DNA of 64,000 nucleotides from Chloroflexota bacterium (GTDB taxonomy: Bacteria > Chloroflexota > UBA11872 > UBA12225 > JAJDUF01), in the NCBI GenBank assembly GCA_022826725.1, contig JAJDUF010000022.1, forward strand, positions 62,001-126,000. The letters run 5' to 3'. Shown one piece after another: positions 1 through 8,027 of the stretch (positions are counted from its first letter, which is position 1; each line of letters starts with the position of its first letter). The translations under genes and the position numbers were made by a program. A model generated the notes under the pieces. That model was given only the letters and a program-made list of their open reading frames with translations. It was not told the origin of the DNA and searched no databases.

Positions 1-623
1 GCCGCACGCCACGGGAGCATAATCCGGCGCCAGCGTGCCAGCAGCAGCCACACCGCCAGTGTCAGCGGGACGGCGAGTGCTAACGCATGGGTGTACAGCG
101 CCAGCCAGCTCACCAGGACGAACAGCGCCCAGCGCAGCACGGACGGACGCTCTAAGGCCCGCCACCAGAGCCAGAGGCTCAGGGCGACGAGCGTCGTGAG
201 CGGAGCATACATCCGTACTTCCCGCCCGTAGAACACCAGCAGCGGCGTGGCGGCGGCGAGGAGCGCGGCGTAGCGTCCGACCGACTGTCCACCGGCACGC
301 CGCGCCAATGCAGCGACGAGCGGGACCAGCAGCGTGCCGACGACCGCCGAGAAAGCGCGCGTCAGTGCCTCGGCGGTGCGAATGTCTACCAGGTCGCGGA
401 ACAGGCTTTGCCAAGCGCCGAGCACCAGATAAAACAGGGGCGGGTGCTCGAACGGTGCCTGCGCGACTCTGGCGATAAGGGCGGCCGGTGACAAGGCGGC
501 ATATCGGACACTGACGATCTCGTCGAACTCCAGGTCGCCGAGACCCGGCAGGTTCCACAACCGCAGCGCGAGGGCGGCCAGGGTCAGAATGACGATGACC
601 GGATCAGGATGCCACCGTCGCAT
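1..623 (-). CDS. GT-C fold (GT39/PMT-like) membrane glycosyltransferase, C-terminal part missing
   Basis: This gene runs off the left edge; about 207 N-terminal codons are visible. The ATG at 623 opens MRRWHPDPVIVILTLAALAL, a first membrane segment. It is followed by a GDLEFDEIVSVRYAA stretch whose acidic pair matches the catalytic Asp/Glu in the first outer loop of GT-C enzymes. A second hallmark, EHPPLFYLVLGAW, comes about 30 residues later. Further hydrophobic segments continue to the edge. Family members use polyprenyl-phosphate sugars as donors and act at the outer face of the cytoplasmic membrane. The acceptor cannot be told. It lies 64 bp downstream of the DUF362 gene on the same strand and may be co-transcribed. 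Family assignment is good; substrate is unknown. Confidence 0.8.
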   Translation of the reverse strand, partial: MRRWHPDPVIVILTLAALALRLWNLPGLGDLEFDEIVSVRYAALSPAALIARVAQAPFEHPPLFYLVLGAWQSLFRDLVDIRTAEALTRAFSAVVGTLLVPLVAALARRAGGQSVGRYAALLAAATPLLVFYGREVRMYAPLTTLVALSLWLWWRALERPSVLRWALFVLVSWLALYTHALALAVPLTLAVWLLLARWRRIMLPWRA

Positions 624-687
624 AGCAAGTAGTCACTCACGTTTTGTGGAGTGGGTGCCGGGAGGGTGAGGCTGCTCATCCCTTGGC

Positions 688-1887
688 TCACACGCCGGCC
701 GGTACCCGCTCCGCGTCGGCAAGATGGCCCTGCTGCCGGTAGCGTGTAAACAGTGCTCCCCAGGGTGAATCGTGCCGCCACGTCTCGAAAACGGCCCGGT
801 CGCGCGCCGGCCAACGATAGTAGTCGTGGTAGGCCTCGGACCCCATGATGAACAGATGCACGAGCGGGGTGCGGAAAAAGAAACGCTGGAGTGCTTTCAG
901 CGGGCTGAACCACAGCAGATCGCCGATGATGCTCGCCGCATTATCGCCGACGGTGAACCCCCAGCCGCGCTCCAAGTCCGCGCTCACGTCGTCTCCGACG
1001 AGCACGATGCGCCGCACGTCTCCACAGCCCAAGCCTTGCTCGTGCGCCAGGCGAATGTAGGGGATGGACAGCGGATCGAACCCCATCAGCTTGGCCGCCA
1101 CGGCGTCTATCGCCACCTGATCCGCCGCGGCGAGCAGCACGTCCTTTTGCCGTGGGCGCATCGTCCGCGGACCAGGCCCGTCCCCGGCGGTCGTGCCGTC
1201 CATCACGGCAAAAATACCGGGGTGAATCTCCTGCTGGATAGCGAGCAGGTCTACCAGCGTTTCGTGAATCCAGCTATGGGTATAGTGGCGCTTCGTGTTT
1301 AGGAGGCCGCCAAAGGCATTTTTCATCGCCCCGGTGGTCGTAGTGTAGATATGGCACTTGACCGTCGGGAGATGGACGATGTTCTTCCCGATGAAGTAGT
1401 CGGGCACGAAGATGCCCTCCGGGTAGATGTCGTCGAGCACCCGCATCGGCGTGCGCGGCTCATAGCGCACCCAGCGCATGTCTTCGCCCTTGAAGTTGTA
1501 GCGCACCGGGATACCGTAGTGCTCGAAGATGGGCACGTAGCCGTTGAGGTCCTCACCCTTGAACGCATCGGTAACGACCGTCCGGTTCTGCACGCAGACC
1601 TGATGGTCATAGCCCCGCGCTCGCAGCGCCCGGACCGTTCCCTCCAGTTGCCAAGGCGTCGTATTCGCACCCGGGAACGGGAAGTGCCAGGAGATATTGT
1701 CTTTGAGAATGGTCGTCAGGCTCGATTGTAGGGAGTGCTCCACGCCCGCTAGCTCGATCAGCCGATCCACGTCGTCCAGCACTGTCTCCGGGCGCGTCCG
1801 CACCACGGCCACCACCGGCGGGTCCGCAGGTGCTGTCCCATTGCCCCGGTTTGCGCTGCTACTGCCGTGCGCCGTGTCCAATCTCAT
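688..1887 (-). CDS. DUF362 family protein
   Basis: About 399 residues. The pattern matches the DUF362 family: an N-terminal VVAVVRTRPETVLDDVDRLI segment, then ILKDNISWHFPFPGANTTP, HLPTVKCHIYTTTTGAMKN, FAVMDGTTAGDGPGPRTM, and a late VAIDAVAAKLMGFDPLSIPY. The family's biochemical role is not settled. Some members carry a ferredoxin domain, but no CxxCxxC cluster is seen here, so this is the stand-alone form. The start is uncertain: the ATG at 1887 follows GGAGG directly, and a TTG at 1881 has the better Shine-Dalgarno spacing. A repeat-bearing gap of 147 bp separates it from the next minus-strand gene upstream. Confidence 0.75.
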   Translation of the reverse strand: MRLDTAHGSSSANRGNGTAPADPPVVAVVRTRPETVLDDVDRLIELAGVEHSLQSSLTTILKDNISWHFPFPGANTTPWQLEGTVRALRARGYDHQVCVQNRTVVTDAFKGEDLNGYVPIFEHYGIPVRYNFKGEDMRWVRYEPRTPMRVLDDIYPEGIFVPDYFIGKNIVHLPTVKCHIYTTTTGAMKNAFGGLLNTKRHYTHSWIHETLVDLLAIQQEIHPGIFAVMDGTTAGDGPGPRTMRPRQKDVLLAAADQVAIDAVAAKLMGFDPLSIPYIRLAHEQGLGCGDVRRIVLVGDDVSADLERGWGFTVGDNAASIIGDLLWFSPLKALQRFFFRTPLVHLFIMGSEAYHDYYRWPARDRAVFETWRHDSPWGALFTRYRQQGHLADAERVPAGV

Positions 1888-1944
1888 CCTCCGCAACCTT
1901 CATTTATGTCAACCACACTTGTAGTGGTAGCGCCCCTCGCCACC

Positions 1945-2003
1945 GTCATTCCTGCGCCAGGAGACCTTTGCGTAACCCGTCATTTCCGCGAAAGCGGGAA
2001 TCT
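1945..2003. repeat. Composite short repeat: half hairpin plus MITE left end
   Basis: Positions 1945-1959 are the left half of the ATTCC-type hairpin repeat, broken in its loop. At 1960-1978 follows the MITE-like terminal sequence GGAGACCTTTGCGTAAC. A complete ATTCC/GGAAT hairpin (one mismatch) then occupies 1979-2003. The same three-part order is found at 26780-26839. No matching right terminal repeat is visible downstream, so this is a truncated copy. Confidence 0.75.
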
Positions 2004-2034
2004 ACCCTCCCTAATTCATCAGCCTGGGCGAGAG

Positions 2035-2931
2035 CTAGGATGAGCCATCACCGCCGGTAGCCAAGTCCTCCAGCGCCGCTTTGCCGCGGCGGAGCGTGGC
2101 GAGGTGCTCGTCCACTGAGCGCAAGCCCCCACCCATCGTATTCAGGCTCAGATGCGTAATGCCGATGTCCTGCCAGGCGGCGACCTCGGCACGCCACGAG
2201 TCCTCGTTGCCCTGCGCGATGTTCAGCCGCGGCTCGATGCCAACCTCGCCGGGATCGCGGCCGGCTGCACGGGTGAACGCCCTGAGCCGCGCGACCGCCG
2301 CTCGCCCGGTGTCGTCCGGTTGCAGTTGCGGAAACCACCCGTCCCCCAGCCGCGCGATGCGGCGGAGCACCGGCTCTGCGCCGCCGCCAAACCAGAGCGG
2401 GATTGGCCGTTGCACAGGTAAAGGGTTAATCCCCGCGTTGCGTATCTTGTGCCAGCGCCCCTCGTAAGTCACCAGCGCTTGCGTCCAGAGCGCCCGCAGC
2501 ACGGCGATCTGCTCCTCGCAGCGCCGGCCGCGGTTGCGGAAGTTCTCGTTCAGTGCCTCGTACTCCACGTCGTTCCAGCCGATACCGATACCCAAGCGTA
2601 GCCGTCCACCCGTCAGCACATCCACCTCGGCGGCTTGCTTGGCGACGAGCGCCGTCTGGCGCTGGGGGAGGATGATAATCCCGGTAACGAGTTCCAGGCG
2701 TGTCGTGATAGCCGCCAGGTAGCCGAAGAGTACGAACGGCTCGTGGAACATGTCCTCGTGGGTGTACGCCCCGCGCCAGTCCGCACGCCGGCCCTCCGGG
2801 TAGGCACCAAGCACGTGATCGTACACGAGCAGATGCCTGAAGCCGAGGCCCTCGACCGCTTGCGTATAGGCGCGGACGGCACCCGGGTCGGCTCCGATCT
2901 CGGTTTGCGGAAAGACAACGCCTAGCCGCAT
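2035..2931 (-). CDS. LLM class (F420-type) flavin-dependent oxidoreductase
   Basis: A luciferase-like TIM-barrel monooxygenase of 298 residues. The N-terminus MRLGVVFPQTEIGADPGAVR is the usual first beta strand. LLVYDHVLG and PFVLFGYLAAITTRLELVTG are the conserved cofactor-side strands of the F420-dependent subgroup. RLRLGIGIGWNDVEYEAL is the typical central motif. Such enzymes use F420 or FMN; the substrate cannot be predicted. I chose the ATG at 2931 because GAGGAG sits 9 bases before it; a GTG two codons upstream is only 3 bases away. Neighbours (DUF362, acetyltransferase) give no pathway hint. Confidence 0.85.
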   Translation of the reverse strand: MRLGVVFPQTEIGADPGAVRAYTQAVEGLGFRHLLVYDHVLGAYPEGRRADWRGAYTHEDMFHEPFVLFGYLAAITTRLELVTGIIILPQRQTALVAKQAAEVDVLTGGRLRLGIGIGWNDVEYEALNENFRNRGRRCEEQIAVLRALWTQALVTYEGRWHKIRNAGINPLPVQRPIPLWFGGGAEPVLRRIARLGDGWFPQLQPDDTGRAAVARLRAFTRAAGRDPGEVGIEPRLNIAQGNEDSWRAEVAAWQDIGITHLSLNTMGGGLRSVDEHLATLRRGKAALEDLATGGDGSS

Positions 2932-2998
2932 CTTCACCTGCTCCTCATACCTGTACCGTATCGCGAGCGACCGCCCTGATCGTCCGGGTGCCTGCTGC

Positions 2999-3493
2999 CT
3001 ACCAGCGCGGCGACGGCAGGCGGCGCGCCAGGATATGGACGACTCCCCAATGCTGGCGGGTGTCCTTCAGCCATTGATAGCCCCAACGCTCGTACAGCCG
3101 CCGGGCGTAGCGATTGGGTTGATCCACGCCGATGGTCACGACGTTGTACCCGCGCGCGTGCGCCGCCTCTTCCGCCGCTTCCACCAGCGCCCGCCCGATG
3201 CCCTGGCGCTGATGCGCCGGCCGCACCACGAGATTACTGATATGCGCCGAGTGCTGGCCACGGATGGTCCGGTAGTGGGTGCTGTTCCACTCCAGCGACA
3301 CCGTGCCGACTGCATAGCCGTCATACTCGGCAACCAAGACCAGCCGCCGCCCTTCGGCAACGCGGCGGAACTGATCGTGTACCGTGTCGCCCGACCAACC
3401 GACCGAGCGCCGCACCGCGATCACCGCCTCGGAGTCGCCCCACTCGTAGCGAGCCACCCGCACCAGGAGCGGATTTTCCGTCGCTACCGCCAT
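2999..3493 (-). CDS. GNAT family N-acetyltransferase
   Basis: 164 residues, a single GNAT domain. The acetyl-CoA pyrophosphate loop is plain as VRPAHQRQGIGRALVEAAEE (about residues 90-110). It is followed by VVTIGVDQPNRYARRLYERW, the usual beta5-alpha4 end of the fold. The N-terminal half holds the acceptor-binding strands, including LVLVAEYDGYAVGTVSLEW. The substrate is unknown. A GAGGGAAC ribosome site precedes the ATG. The next gene downstream on this strand is the LLM oxidoreductase, 67 bp away. Confidence 0.88.
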   Translation of the reverse strand: MAVATENPLLVRVARYEWGDSEAVIAVRRSVGWSGDTVHDQFRRVAEGRRLVLVAEYDGYAVGTVSLEWNSTHYRTIRGQHSAHISNLVVRPAHQRQGIGRALVEAAEEAAHARGYNVVTIGVDQPNRYARRLYERWGYQWLKDTRQHWGVVHILARRLPSPRW

Positions 3494-3517
3494 CTACGTG
3501 TTCCCTCAGCCTCGCTA

Positions 3518-4393
3518 CTATTGTTTCGCACTTGCCGGCGTGGTCGTGCCAAAGAGCGGCGGCAAGGGTGGTGGGCCGCGCTCGCGCCATGTCGTGTACA
3601 GCCGATAGGCCAGCCAGGCACCAAAGACCAGAAATGCCAGCCCACCGAGCAGGAAGTTGTGCCGCCAGGGGCCTAAGACGGCCTCGCCGAGCTGGATCGG
3701 GCCGAAGAGTAGCGCCGTATCAATCCGCACCGTTTCGAGCCAGAGGCGCACCAAGCCGTACCCCGACAGGTAGACCAGCGTCGCCGTCCCGCGCGGCCAC
3801 CAGCGGTCGAGCGGCCGCAGATACCAGAGCAGACCGAACAGGGCCACGTTCCAAAGGAATTCGTACAGAAACGTCGGGTGAAACTGTTCTACGCCCGCAA
3901 ATGCCGCCGGCCGATAGGCAGCATCCACGTACAGCCCCCAGGGGAGCATCGTCGGGCCACCGAACAGCTCCTGGTTGAAGTAGTTCCCCCAGCGGCCGAT
4001 AGCCTGGGCCAGGATCAGGCCCGGCGCAATAGAGTCGAAGCTGACTTGCCAGGGCAGGCGATAGTAGCGCGACATGATAAAGAGACCCAACGCCCCGCCG
4101 GCGATGGCGCCGGGCATCCCAATACCCCCCTGCCAAATCTGGAAGGCGCGGACCCAGTTGTCGGTGTAGTGTTCATACGTCGTGATGACGTGGTAGAGGC
4201 GCGCCCCGATGATCGCCAGCGGCACCACGACGATGGCCATGGCGCTGGACAGGTCGTAGGAGTAGCCTTTGCGCTCCAGCTCGCGGCCTGTCAGATGCAT
4301 GGCAACGAAGATGCCCAAAGCAATCAGCAAGGGATACCAGCGGAGCACGAGCGGGCCGATCTGCAACAGCGCGTCACTTGGCGGAGGTGGCAT
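3518..4393 (-). CDS. lgt: Prolipoprotein diacylglyceryl transferase
   Basis: 291 residues with about seven membrane segments. It moves diacylglycerol from phosphatidylglycerol to the lipobox cysteine of prolipoproteins, the first step of lipoprotein maturation in the cytoplasmic membrane. The family signature is clear: an RWGNYFNQELFGGPT block (about residues 140-155) including the conserved Arg and Asn. It is preceded by QGGIGMPGAIAGGALG and followed by HPTFLYEFLWNVALF. A candidate client in this window is the TupA lipoprotein. The gene stands alone, 24 bp from the acetyltransferase. No strong ribosome site is seen before the ATG. Confidence 0.95.
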   Translation of the reverse strand: MPPPPSDALLQIGPLVLRWYPLLIALGIFVAMHLTGRELERKGYSYDLSSAMAIVVVPLAIIGARLYHVITTYEHYTDNWVRAFQIWQGGIGMPGAIAGGALGLFIMSRYYRLPWQVSFDSIAPGLILAQAIGRWGNYFNQELFGGPTMLPWGLYVDAAYRPAAFAGVEQFHPTFLYEFLWNVALFGLLWYLRPLDRWWPRGTATLVYLSGYGLVRLWLETVRIDTALLFGPIQLGEAVLGPWRHNFLLGGLAFLVFGAWLAYRLYTTWRERGPPPLPPLFGTTTPASAKQ

Positions 4394-4494
4394 TCTCGGT
4401 TATTCCCCTGTCGTGGCTGGAGGGTTGGTGCGTCGAGGCAGTACCCTCCGCACCAGGGAGCATACCACGCCGCAGGGGCGCAGCACGCTGCGCC

Positions 4495-4530
4495 CGTCCC
4501 CCTGTGCAGCGGAGGTCCCATAGGGGGACG
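4495..4530. repeat. C-run/G-run hairpin repeat (type B), diverged
   Basis: CGTCCCCCT and AGGGGGACG form 9-bp perfect arms around an 18-base loop that still carries the CCCATA remnant typical of the type B repeats. It is one of seven copies in the window. Confidence 0.65.
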
Positions 4531-4563
4531 GAGCCTGACCGGCTGAGTGTTGGCCCGGTGTAG

Positions 4564-4593
4564 TTGACACGATGGCAGCGGCCCTTCTATTCT
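4564..4593 (+). promoter_or_regulatory. Sigma-A type promoter for the 77-residue ORF
   Basis: A perfect -35 TTGACA (4564-4569), an 18-base spacer and a TATTCT -10 (4588-4593) stand 19 bases before the ATG at 4613. The leader would be about a dozen bases with no clear Shine-Dalgarno site. This supports the small ORF being a gene. Confidence 0.6.
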
Positions 4594-4612
4594 TAGCCCA
4601 GAGATACTCGCT

Positions 4613-4846
4613 ATGGATGAATCTACGGTGTCCACGCCGACGCAGGGGCCTGCTGACATGGATGGCCCACGCAAGAGTTGCCCCGGCATGGCTGATCCTT
4701 GGCGCTACCGCAAGGTCCTGGTGTCCCCGGACCGCGGCTCGCTATCGCGCCGCGCCATTGCCTCATTGGTCATCTTGCTCCTCTTGTGGTTGGGGGTGCT
4801 GATTATCTTTAGTCTCCTCGGCGGCGCCATCGCGCCGCTCGCCTGA
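4613..4846 (+). CDS. Small single-pass membrane protein, unknown function
   Basis: 77 residues. The N-terminal half is polar (MDESTVSTPTQGPADMDG). A basic patch RGSLSRRAIAS precedes one strong hydrophobic helix, LVILLLLWLGVLIIFSLLGG, near the C-terminus. The topology is that of a tail-anchored protein. A good promoter lies directly upstream. I do not recognise a family. It is transcribed away from lgt and towards the groEL terminator, so it stands alone. Confidence 0.5.
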   Translation: MDESTVSTPTQGPADMDGPRKSCPGMADPWRYRKVLVSPDRGSLSRRAIASLVILLLLWLGVLIIFSLLGGAIAPLA

Positions 4847-4898
4847 GTAGCGGCCCCGGCCGCGCGGCGTGCCCTAGCCTCCCTGTCGTCCTCGCCCC

Positions 4899-4960
4899 GT
4901 CATTCCCGCGTGCGCGGGAATCCACGTCCCCCCGCTGCAGCGGGGGGACCATAGGGGGGG
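4899..4960. repeat. Type A hairpin followed by type B hairpin
   Basis: Positions 4899-4922 are the ATTCCC-N8-GGGAAT palindrome. Immediately after, 4926-4960 is a C6GC/GCG6 hairpin with the CCATAGGGGGG tail. The pair lies in the convergent gap between the 77-residue ORF and groEL. Confidence 0.8.
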
Positions 4961-4988
4961 CACTACCTGCCGCCCCGCCGCCGCGCAC

Positions 4989-5020
4989 AAAAAAGAGGCG
5001 ACCCAATCGCGGGTCGCCTC
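4989..5020 (-). terminator. Rho-independent terminator of groEL
   Basis: On the minus strand a perfect 10-bp stem (GAGGCGACCC with its complement, loop of 6) is followed at once by six T residues. It lies 40 bp past the groEL stop codon and is the clearest intrinsic terminator in the window. Confidence 0.9.
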
Positions 5021-5060
5021 CTGAGAGCGTAGCCGAAGTGCCGTGGCGTGTACGGGGAGT

Positions 5061-6734
5061 TTAGTACATGCCCCCCATGCCGCCCATACCACCCATACCG
5101 CCCATGCCCCCCATGCCGTCCGGGTCCGGCGCCGGCGGTGCCGGTGGCTCCGGAACGTGGGTCACGAGCGCCTCGGTCGTCAGGATCATGGACGCGATGG
5201 AGACCGCATTCTCGATTGCCGACCGCGTGACCTTCGCCGGGTCCGTAATGCCTTGATCCACCATCTCGACGTGCGCCTCGGAGATCACGTCGAACCCGTA
5301 GTTGCGGTTGTTCTCGTTGACCTGCCGCTCGCGCACCGCATCCACCAAGACGGAGCCGTCCAATCCGGCATTGTGCGCGATCTGGCGCATCGGCTCTTCG
5401 AGGGCACGGCGCAGGATAGCGATACCGGTCGCCTCGTCACCCTCCAGCTTGATGTCGTCCAGCGCACGCGCCGCGTTGATCAGGATGACGCCGCCACCGG
5501 GGACAATCCCTTCCTCGACTGCCGCGCGAGTGGCCGACAGCGCGTCCTCTACGCGGTGCTTCTTCTCCTTCAACTCCGTCTCGGTCGCCGCCCCGACCTT
5601 CACTACCGCCACGCCGCCGGACATCTTCGCCAGCCGCTCTTGCAGCTTCTCCCGGTCATATTCCGAGGTGGTCTCGTCGAGCTGCGTCCGAATCTGCTGC
5701 ATGCGCCCCTGGATGTCCTCCTGCTTGCCGTGCCCTTCGATGATCGTCGTGTTGTCCTTGTCGGCCACGACCCGGCGCGCACGACCCAGGTCATAGAGTT
5801 GCACGCTGTCGAGCTTGCGCCCCACTTCCTCGCTGATGACCTGACCACCGGTGAGCGTTGCAATGTCCTTGAGTAGCTCCTTGCGCCGGTCGCCGTAGCC
5901 TGGTGCCTTGATGGCCACGACGTTCACAATGCCCCGTAGCTTGTTGACGACCAGTGTCGCCAGCCCCTCGCCTTCCACGTCCTCGGCGATGACGACCAAC
6001 TCCTTCTTGCCGGTCTGCATCAGCTTCTCTAGCAGCGGGACCAACTCTTGCACCGAGGAGAGCTTCTGCTCGGTGATGAGCAGATAGGGGTCCTCAAGCT
6101 CGGCCCGCATGGTGTCCTGGTTGGTCACGAAGTACGGGGAGATGTAACCGCGGTCGAACTCCATCCCCTCGACGTAGTCAATCTCGAACTGGAGACCACG
6201 CGATTCCTCGACGGTGATGACCCCGTCCTTGCCGACGCGATCCATCACGTCGGCGATCAGCCGCCCGATCTCCGGATCGTTCGCGGAGATCGCGGCGATG
6301 TTGGCAATGTCCTCGCGCCCCTGCACGGCGACGGCCATGTCCCGCACCGCTTGCACGACCGACTCGACCCCGCGCGCCAAACCCCGCTTCAGGATCATCG
6401 GGTTGGCGCCCGCCGCCAGGTTCCGCAGCCCCTCGGTGACGATGGTCTGAGCAATCACCGTGGCCGTCGTGGTCCCGTCACCCGCCACGTCGTTCGTCTT
6501 GGTCGCCGCTTCCTTCAGGAGCTGCGCGCCCATGTTCTCGAACGGGTCCTCGAGATCAATCTCCTTCGCCACCGTCACCCCGTCGTGGCTGACGGTCGGC
6601 GTGCCGAAGCTCTGGTCGAGTGCCACGTTGCGTCCCTTCGGACCGAGCGTCGTCTTGACCGCCTCCGCCAGCACGTCCACCCCCGTTTTCAGGTGACGCC
6701 GGGCCTCGACGTCGAATACCAGCTGCTTGGACAT
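5061..6734 (-). CDS. groL: Chaperonin GroEL (60 kDa)
   Basis: 557 residues, full length. This ATP-driven double-ring chaperonin folds cytosolic proteins. [20 protein letters not shown] and [20 protein letters not shown] are near the N-terminus. The ATP site [15 protein letters not shown] and the hinge block [20 protein letters not shown] are intact. The C-terminus ends in the usual flexible GGM repeat, here five GGM units plus Y. A GAGGAGG site precedes the ATG. Regulation is by HrcA, given the perfect CIRCE upstream. No groES is next to it, so this is a monocistronic copy, probably one of two or more in the genome. Confidence 0.98.
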   Translation of the reverse strand: MSKQLVFDVEARRHLKTGVDVLAEAVKTTLGPKGRNVALDQSFGTPTVSHDGVTVAKEIDLEDPFENMGAQLLKEAATKTNDVAGDGTTTATVIAQTIVTEGLRNLAAGANPMILKRGLARGVESVVQAVRDMAVAVQGREDIANIAAISANDPEIGRLIADVMDRVGKDGVITVEESRGLQFEIDYVEGMEFDRGYISPYFVTNQDTMRAELEDPYLLITEQKLSSVQELVPLLEKLMQTGKKELVVIAEDVEGEGLATLVVNKLRGIVNVVAIKAPGYGDRRKELLKDIATLTGGQVISEEVGRKLDSVQLYDLGRARRVVADKDNTTIIEGHGKQEDIQGRMQQIRTQLDETTSEYDREKLQERLAKMSGGVAVVKVGAATETELKEKKHRVEDALSATRAAVEEGIVPGGGVILINAARALDDIKLEGDEATGIAILRRALEEPMRQIAHNAGLDGSVLVDAVRERQVNENNRNYGFDVISEAHVEMVDQGITDPAKVTRSAIENAVSIASMILTTEALVTHVPEPPAPPAPDPDGMGGMGGMGGMGGMGGMY

Positions 6735-6831
6735 CGCGCATCCTCCTCATTCACGCACTGCGCCAAAACACACGAAAGGCTCTGTTTGGTTGGGCCACAC
6801 CCACACCGGGCTGTGGCTCTCTCAGTAGCCC

Positions 6832-6840
6832 ATTGTAGCA
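6832..6840 (-). promoter_or_regulatory. Extended -10 promoter of groEL
   Basis: On the minus strand TGCTACAAT is an extended -10 directly downstream of the CIRCE. Transcription would start near 6825, leaving a leader of about 90 bases. No good -35 is seen, as expected for an extended -10 promoter. HrcA bound to the CIRCE would cover the upstream polymerase contacts. Confidence 0.65.
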
Positions 6841-6844
6841 GCAT

Positions 6845-6871
6845 TTAGCACTCGTTGCCAGCGAGTGCTAA
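6845..6871. promoter_or_regulatory. CIRCE operator (HrcA binding site)
   Basis: Exact consensus TTAGCACTC-N9-GAGTGCTAA, with no mismatch in either arm. CIRCE is the operator of the HrcA heat-shock repressor. It lies just upstream of the extended -10 of groEL. Confidence 0.97.
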
Positions 6872-6915
6872 TGCCGGCCCACTCTCACCCATGCTGGCGC
6901 ACAAGGGAGAGAATA

Positions 6916-6951
6916 CCGTCCCCTGCCACAGCGGTCAGACCATAGGGGGGG
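6916..6951. repeat. Type B hairpin repeat, imperfect
   Basis: CCGTCCCCTGCC...GCGGTC...CCATAGGGGGG: the arms are diverged, but the order of C-run, GCGG and the CCATAGGGGGG tail is the same as in the other copies. It sits between the CIRCE and the end of the upstream oxidoreductase gene. Confidence 0.6.
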
Positions 6952-6957
6952 CGGCCC

Positions 6958-7977
6958 CTAAGGCGGCGTGCCACAGGCGCGTAGGACGGTCTCCTGGGTG
7001 ATAAGGTCGTGCTCCGTCGTGTAGTCAATCGGCTCCTCACCACGAATCACCCGTGCCAGCTTTGCCAGATCGCGCTCATAGCGCGGAATGTGCGTAACCT
7101 CCACGTCTTGCCAGCCGGCCTGGTAGCCGCCCTGTGGTTCCTGGAGACACAGCCGGACGGCGGGCGGCTCCAGCGGCTGGAGCACGATGCTCCCTTTCGT
7201 GCCCACCACCTCGAACTGACGCCGGACCATGGGCTGAACTTCCATTGCCGCCGTCTCGACGACCGCCACCGCCCGCTCGTACTCGAAGATGGCCACCGTG
7301 TTGTCCGCGAGCGTATCGTCGTACTCGCTGTCGTGCCGCAGGAACGGCGTTACCTTGCCCGGCCGGCCGAGGAGCTCGACCACGCGGTCAATGATATGGC
7401 AGCCCAACTCCAGCATCATGCCCCCCGGATGAAAGGCCAGCCCGGCCCGCCCGCGCAGCGGCATACCGGGAGCAACCGCCTCCGCCGGCTCAAAGGGGAT
7501 GTTGCTGCACATGCTCGCGTGGACGTAGTACACGTCGCCCAGCCAGCCCTCGCGCGCCGCCCGAAACACCAGCTCGAAACCGGCATTGTAACGAAACATG
7601 TAGCCCATCTGGACGAACAATCCCCGGCGATTGGCCTCTGCCAGAATGGATTGCAGCTCCGGCAGCGAGGTCCCCGGTGGCTTATCGAGATGGATGTGCT
7701 TGCCGGCCTCGATGGCGCGCCGCGCCAGCGCCAGATTCGGCGGCACGTCGCTCTCGACGGCGATCAGTTGCACGCTGGGATCATCGAACAGATCGGCCGC
7801 GTCCATCCAGCGTGCGTCGGCATACGCCGGCTCCTGCTCACGGATGGCCCGCCACCCCGCATCCGGCTCGGCCACCCCCACGACCTCATAGTCGTCGGAC
7901 CGCTCCATCACGTTGAGCTTCCCGGCCGCATGGCCGTGTCCCGTACCCAGCAGGCCAGCGCGAATAGGTGCAACCAT
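6958..7977 (-). CDS. Gfo/Idh/MocA family oxidoreductase
   Basis: 339 residues. The NAD(P)-binding Rossmann start is IRAGLLGTGHGHAAGKLNVM. The usual second motif is AIEAGKHIHLDKPPGTSL, where the EKP-type lysine appears as DKP. The C-terminal half is the alpha/beta dimerisation and substrate domain. Members oxidise or epimerise sugars and polyols; the substrate is unknown. I chose the ATG at 7977 since GGAG lies 9 bases before it, while the ATG at 7986 abuts the GGAG. The 1072-residue gene lies upstream on the same strand with a 50 bp gap, so the two may form an operon. Confidence 0.88.
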   Translation of the reverse strand: MVAPIRAGLLGTGHGHAAGKLNVMERSDDYEVVGVAEPDAGWRAIREQEPAYADARWMDAADLFDDPSVQLIAVESDVPPNLALARRAIEAGKHIHLDKPPGTSLPELQSILAEANRRGLFVQMGYMFRYNAGFELVFRAAREGWLGDVYYVHASMCSNIPFEPAEAVAPGMPLRGRAGLAFHPGGMMLELGCHIIDRVVELLGRPGKVTPFLRHDSEYDDTLADNTVAIFEYERAVAVVETAAMEVQPMVRRQFEVVGTKGSIVLQPLEPPAVRLCLQEPQGGYQAGWQDVEVTHIPRYERDLAKLARVIRGEEPIDYTTEHDLITQETVLRACGTPP

Positions 7978-8027
7978 CGTCCTCATCTCCTCTTCTTGCC
8001 TTGCCCTTACCCCGGCCGGCCACGAGC

